Shown here: positions 60,290 to 64,000 of the stretch, piece after piece
Numbering within the stretch: the first letter of the stretch is position 1
How the letters are laid out: each line of letters opens with the position of its first letter
NCBI RefSeq assembly: GCF_002838065.1
Contig: NZ_PIZU01000007.1
Coordinates: 1-64,000, forward strand
DNA: 64,000 nucleotides
Source: Mycobacterium hubeiense
GTDB taxonomy: Bacteria; Actinomycetota; Actinomycetes; Mycobacteriales; Mycobacteriaceae
Direction: 5' to 3'
Notes under the pieces: model-generated
Told to the model about the DNA's origin: nothing
The model's database searches: none
Seen by the model: the letters and a program-made list of their open reading frames with translations, nothing else
Position numbers and translations under genes: made by a program

Positions 60290-62167
60290 GTGGCATCGTT
60301 CGTACGCACCAACTACGGCGCCTCCCTGTCTCCGGATGCCACGGCGTTCGCCCATCTCGTCGACGACGGTGGTTACCCCCGCGCGGTCCAGCGCTTCCTG
60401 CGCGGCTGGCGGGCGAGCTCGTCGCGCGATGTCGAGCTGCCGGTCGAAGGACCCGTCAACCGCGTGATCCATTCCGCCGACGGCCACTGGCTGGCATGCG
60501 AAGTCGCACCCGAAGGCGGTACACGAAGCCAGATCTGGGTGGTCACAACCGATCCCGACGACCGCGATGCACATCGCATCGACCGGTGGTCATCTCCGTT
60601 GGGTGAGGGCACCGCCGAGCTGATCGGTTGGGACGGAACGCAAGTCGCGGCGATCCTGACCGGCGAGGATGGTGTGGGCAGCTCGTGTCTGATCAACCCG
60701 GCCGACGGCAGCACGGTGCTGCTCGACCGTCGCTCGGGCGGTCGGCTCGTCGACTCCTGGGCGGGCGCCTCACTGGTGCGGGTGGGCCCGCGCGGCTATC
60801 GCGATCTGATCATGCTGCGTGGACTCACCGAAATCGCTTTGCTGCCTTACGATCCTGGTTCGACCACCGACGCGGGCACGATCCTCGACGACCACAGCCC
60901 GCGAAGGCTGCGGTCCGGTTTGGACGGCGAAACCATGACCTTGTACCAGCCGCACAAGGTCTACGGATTAAACAGCACAGAGGGATTCGTGCGCGCGCTG
61001 ATTCGCAGCGACAACGGCGCCGCACACGCCCGCTTGCTGGAGGTGACGACCACCGCGGACGGCGTGTCCTACCATGTGGTCGCCGAGCGGCCAGGCTACG
61101 ACTTGGACGAGTTCGTCGTCAGCGACGACCTGTCGACCGTGGCATTGTTGTGGAACATTCACGGCTGCAGCGAATTACAGATTCTCTCCTATGCGGACAA
61201 CACACTGTCCGAGCCGATCCCGCTGCCCGGGTTGGTGGCCACCGAGTTGAGCATCAGCGCGGGCGGTTCGATGGTGGCGATGACCGTCGAGAGTCCGAAC
61301 CTGCCGCCCACCGTCGAGCTGGTGGACCCGCGCACCAGGGAATGGGAGCGCATCGACCGCGAGCCCAGCCGAGGGCCGCTGACCGCGGACCCGACACTCG
61401 AATTCGTCACGGCGCGAGATGGTCTGGAGATGAGTGGGTGGCTGTATCGGCCGCCGGCTCCGGTGCGGCCGATCGGGGCGATGATCTTTTTGCACGGCGG
61501 GCCGGAAGGACAATCCCGGCCGGGCTACAACGAGTTCTTCCCGCCGCTGCTGGAGGCCGGCATCACGGTGTTCGCCCCGAATGTGCGGGGGTCCGGCGGT
61601 TTCGGACGCGCGTTCATGCACGCCGACGACAAGGAACTGCGGTTCGCGGCCATCGACGACGTCGCCGCGTGTGTCGAGTTCCTGATCGAGCGCGAGGAGG
61701 TCCCGACCGATCGCATCGCCTGCAGCGGATGGTCCTACGGCGGTTACCTCACCCAGGCGGCGTTGACATTTCACCCAGACCTGTTCGCGGCGGGCATCAG
61801 CATCTGCGGGATGAGCGACTTGAACACCTGGTACCGCACCACCGAGCCGTGGATCGCGGCCGCGGCCTACCCAAAATACGGTCACCCGATTGCCGACCGG
61901 GAGCTGTTGGAACGGTTGTCGCCATTGCTGAGAGCGCACGCGCTGACCGCACCGATGTTGCTCGTCCACGGCGCCAACGACACCAACGTCCCGCCCAGTG
62001 AATCCCAACAAATGTTCGAGGCGCTGCGCTCGCTGGGCCACAACGTCGAATTGTTGATTTTCGACGACGACGGACACGAAATCGTCAAACGCGAGAACCG
62101 TGCGACGCTGGTCAGCGCCATGACGCGTTGGCTGACCGCGGCATTCGCGCCGAGTCCGATCGGCTGA
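60290..62167 (+). CDS. S9 family (prolyl oligopeptidase-type) serine peptidase
   Basis: This is a 625-residue protein with an N-terminal beta-propeller (about 20-375) and a C-terminal alpha/beta hydrolase domain. The catalytic triad is visible: S482 in GWSYGG, D564 in HGANDTN and H596 in DDDGHE. HGGPEGQSRP supplies the oxyanion region. No signal peptide is present, so a cytoplasmic acylaminoacyl-peptidase or oligopeptidase role is likely. GTG start at 60290. It is divergent from the MmpS-like gene. This gene is not part of the M. tuberculosis order that I remember for this block, so it may be an insertion relative to that species. Confidence 0.9.
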   Translation: MASFVRTNYGASLSPDATAFAHLVDDGGYPRAVQRFLRGWRASSSRDVELPVEGPVNRVIHSADGHWLACEVAPEGGTRSQIWVVTTDPDDRDAHRIDRWSSPLGEGTAELIGWDGTQVAAILTGEDGVGSSCLINPADGSTVLLDRRSGGRLVDSWAGASLVRVGPRGYRDLIMLRGLTEIALLPYDPGSTTDAGTILDDHSPRRLRSGLDGETMTLYQPHKVYGLNSTEGFVRALIRSDNGAAHARLLEVTTTADGVSYHVVAERPGYDLDEFVVSDDLSTVALLWNIHGCSELQILSYADNTLSEPIPLPGLVATELSISAGGSMVAMTVESPNLPPTVELVDPRTREWERIDREPSRGPLTADPTLEFVTARDGLEMSGWLYRPPAPVRPIGAMIFLHGGPEGQSRPGYNEFFPPLLEAGITVFAPNVRGSGGFGRAFMHADDKELRFAAIDDVAACVEFLIEREEVPTDRIACSGWSYGGYLTQAALTFHPDLFAAGISICGMSDLNTWYRTTEPWIAAAAYPKYGHPIADRELLERLSPLLRAHALTAPMLLVHGANDTNVPPSESQQMFEALRSLGHNVELLIFDDDGHEIVKRENRATLVSAMTRWLTAAFAPSPIG

Positions 62168-62188
62168 GCTCATTGCGCGACTCACCAT

Positions 62189-62214
62189 GTTTATTGGAAT
62201 TGTCCTGCGGGTAA
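62189..62214 (+). promoter_or_regulatory. SigF-like promoter for two small membrane proteins
   Basis: GTTT (62189-62192), a 16-bp spacer and GGGTAA (62209-62214) match the mycobacterial SigF consensus. The start codon of the first small gene is 48 bp downstream of the -10 element, with GGAGGCGGGG between. Confidence 0.65.
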
Positions 62215-62261
62215 ACCGTGCTGCGCGCTAGGTTTGGCGCGAACACGGATGGAGGCGGGGC

Positions 62262-62471
62262 ATGCGAGGTGGCGGAATCATCGGCGTCATTGTGTTCGTC
62301 TGGTTGCTGATCGGGGTCGTCGCGGCCTATCAGCGCGATTACTTCTCCACCAGTGAAACCAATTGCGCCACAGCGGGCAGCATTGCGCTGACAGTGCTCG
62401 TGGGGCCGTTGAATTACGCGGGAGTCAACCCGAAGGTCACGGATTGCAATCTTCCCGAGCCCAGCCAGTAG
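62262..62471 (+). CDS. 69-residue membrane or exported protein
   Basis: This is a small protein with an N-terminal hydrophobic helix (GGGIIGVIVFVWLLIGVVAAY) and a short extracytoplasmic part. Two cysteines (C33-like in ETNCATAG and a C-terminal TDCNLPEP) could form a disulfide. A second weakly hydrophobic stretch (IALTVLVGPLNYAG) follows. The ATG at 62262 has a strong GGAGGCGGGG upstream. A SigF-like promoter precedes it, so stationary-phase or stress expression is likely. Function unknown. Confidence 0.8.
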   Translation: MRGGGIIGVIVFVWLLIGVVAAYQRDYFSTSETNCATAGSIALTVLVGPLNYAGVNPKVTDCNLPEPSQ

Positions 62472-62534
62472 CCCACTGGCACTGACCAATTCACGAAAGT
62501 TCACCTACGCCATTACGAAGAAAGTGGAGTAACC

Positions 62535-62690
62535 ATGATTGTCATCGGAGCCATCTTGCTGGTCCTCGGGCTGGTGTTCGGCATTTCGATTTTGACCTAC
62601 ATCGGTGTTGTGCTCTTGGTCATCGGTGCCGTGTTCTGGCTGTTGGGTATGGCAGGACGACCCGTCGGCGGCCGGCGTTACTGGTATTAA
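62535..62690 (+). CDS. 51-residue hydrophobic membrane protein (DUF6131-like)
   Basis: This very short protein is almost entirely two hydrophobic helices (MIVIGAILLVLGLVFGISIL and YIGVVLLVIGAVFWLLGMAG) ending in the polar tail GRRYWY. Such proteins are common in actinobacteria and many are stress-induced. The ATG at 62535 has GTGGAGT upstream. It lies 63 bp after the preceding small gene on the same strand, so both probably come from the SigF-like promoter at 62189. The TAA overlaps the end of the convergent tetR (bkaR-like) gene by 4 bp. Confidence 0.8.
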   Translation: MIVIGAILLVLGLVFGISILTYIGVVLLVIGAVFWLLGMAGRPVGGRRYWY

Positions 62691-63295
62691 CGGCGGGCGC
62701 TGCCGTCACCGGTTGACCTCAGTGCTGCGACGGTCATCGCGCGCAGCACCGCGCGTGAATTGGCGGAACCCGGCTTGACGCTGTGTGGCGTGGAATTCAG
62801 CAATCCGAAGGCGGCATGGGCCATCAGTCGCGCATCGGCCTCACCGAGCGTGGGCTGCAATTGCCGCAGTACGTCGACCCAGATCTCCACGTACTGACGC
62901 TGCGCCTTTCGGACTTGGCGCTTGGCGTTCGGAGGTAGGTGCCCGAGGTCGCGGTCTTGGATGCGGATCAAGTCCGGCTCGCCCAATGCGAAGTCAAGGT
63001 GAAAGTCGATCAATCCATCCAGCGCAGACGCGGGATCGTGCGCCCGCGCCACCACCTCGGTCGCACCGGCCAGCAGCCGGGTGCTGATGCCGACCAACAG
63101 TTCGACGAGCAGCGCTTCTTTGTTCGGAAAGTGCCGGTAGATCGCTGGTCCACTGACTCCTGCGGCCGCTCCGATGTCCTCCAGCCGCACGGCGAGATAG
63201 CCACGTTCGGCGACCAGGCGTTCCGCTGCGGCGATGAGTTGGCTGCGCCGATCCGATTTCGCCCTGCTGCGGCGCGTCGGCGTCGGACTGGACAT
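62687..63295 (-). CDS. bkaR: TetR-family repressor of the branched-chain keto-acid/acc operon (BkaR-like)
   Basis: This is a 202-residue TetR regulator with an HTH at about 18-62 (LIAAAERLVAERGYLAVRLEDIGAAAGVSGPAIYRHFPNKEAL). By position (Rv2506 equivalent, divergent from accD1) it is the orthologue of BkaR, which represses the operon for branched-chain keto-acid and leucine-type catabolism in mycobacteria. In-frame upstream start 63319 is possible, but ATG at 63295 fits the family length better. Two identical-format palindromes (GTTA-N8-TAAC) lie between it and accD1. Confidence 0.85.
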   Translation of the reverse strand: MSSPTPTRRSRAKSDRRSQLIAAAERLVAERGYLAVRLEDIGAAAGVSGPAIYRHFPNKEALLVELLVGISTRLLAGATEVVARAHDPASALDGLIDFHLDFALGEPDLIRIQDRDLGHLPPNAKRQVRKAQRQYVEIWVDVLRQLQPTLGEADARLMAHAAFGLLNSTPHSVKPGSANSRAVLRAMTVAALRSTGDGSARR

Positions 63296-63323
63296 GCACG
63301 GCTCCCGGCCAGTAGACATCTCG

Positions 63324-64000
<677 letters not shown>

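Overview
The window comes from a high-GC mycobacterium, probably an environmental, fast-growing type (Mycolicibacterium-like). The evidence is a single-polypeptide FAS-I followed by acpS, a full yrbE/mce operon, a mycofactocin-type dehydrogenase, PE-PPE-domain and MmpS-type proteins, many GTG/TTG starts, and a right half whose order is what I remember of the Rv2525c to Rv2502c block of M. tuberculosis read in reverse. All identifications are by eye from translations and motifs; no database search was run.

Left half (about 0.06-31 kb): a large accessory locus for uptake and breakdown of a hydrophobic substrate. A minus-strand group (two SDRs, a 3Fe-4S-type ferredoxin, a P450, a small secreted protein) is divergent from a long plus-strand operon: aldehyde dehydrogenase, class III CoA-transferase, a thiolase-fold/OB-fold fusion, an SCP2-type thiolase, YrbE A/B and MceA-F. 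Beyond it lie two small exported proteins, a second P450 divergent from a TetR regulator, a third exported protein, a degenerate Ltp-type thiolase with its DUF35 partner, a SnoaL-like protein, an enoyl-CoA hydratase-like protein, two acyl-CoA synthetases, an amidohydrolase and two Mce-associated membrane proteins. The implied scheme is: Mce import, P450 hydroxylation, oxidation of alcohol and aldehyde, CoA activation, then side-chain or ring breakdown. No acyl-CoA dehydrogenase is present.

The most notable signal here is a 17-bp imperfect palindrome, TGAGAAT-N3-ATTCTCA, recurring in front of almost every transcription unit of this locus. It looks like the operator of an undescribed regulon. 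A second palindrome (TGAGCA-N2-TGCTTA) lies at the P450/TetR divergon, and a close variant precedes the Mce-associated genes.

Middle (31-40 kb): two convergent IspD-family genes (one without the nucleotide-binding motif), an LtrA-type membrane protein preceded by a strong RNA hairpin, a ChaB/Rho_N protein behind a SigF-like promoter, an MFS transporter, a MerR regulator, an orphan solute-binding lipoprotein and a PE-PPE-domain hydrolase.

Right half (40-64 kb): conserved core. It holds a Tat-exported DUF1906 protein, fas-acpS, an M20 peptidase, bcp, a DUF3618 protein, tRNA-Lys, ldtB, tRNA-His, orn, a HerA-like ATPase, the mycolate-motif reductase cmrA, an MFS protein, an MmpS-like protein, an S9 peptidase, two very small membrane proteins behind a SigF-like promoter, and the bkaR-accD1 divergon with twin candidate operators. 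accD1 runs off the end.
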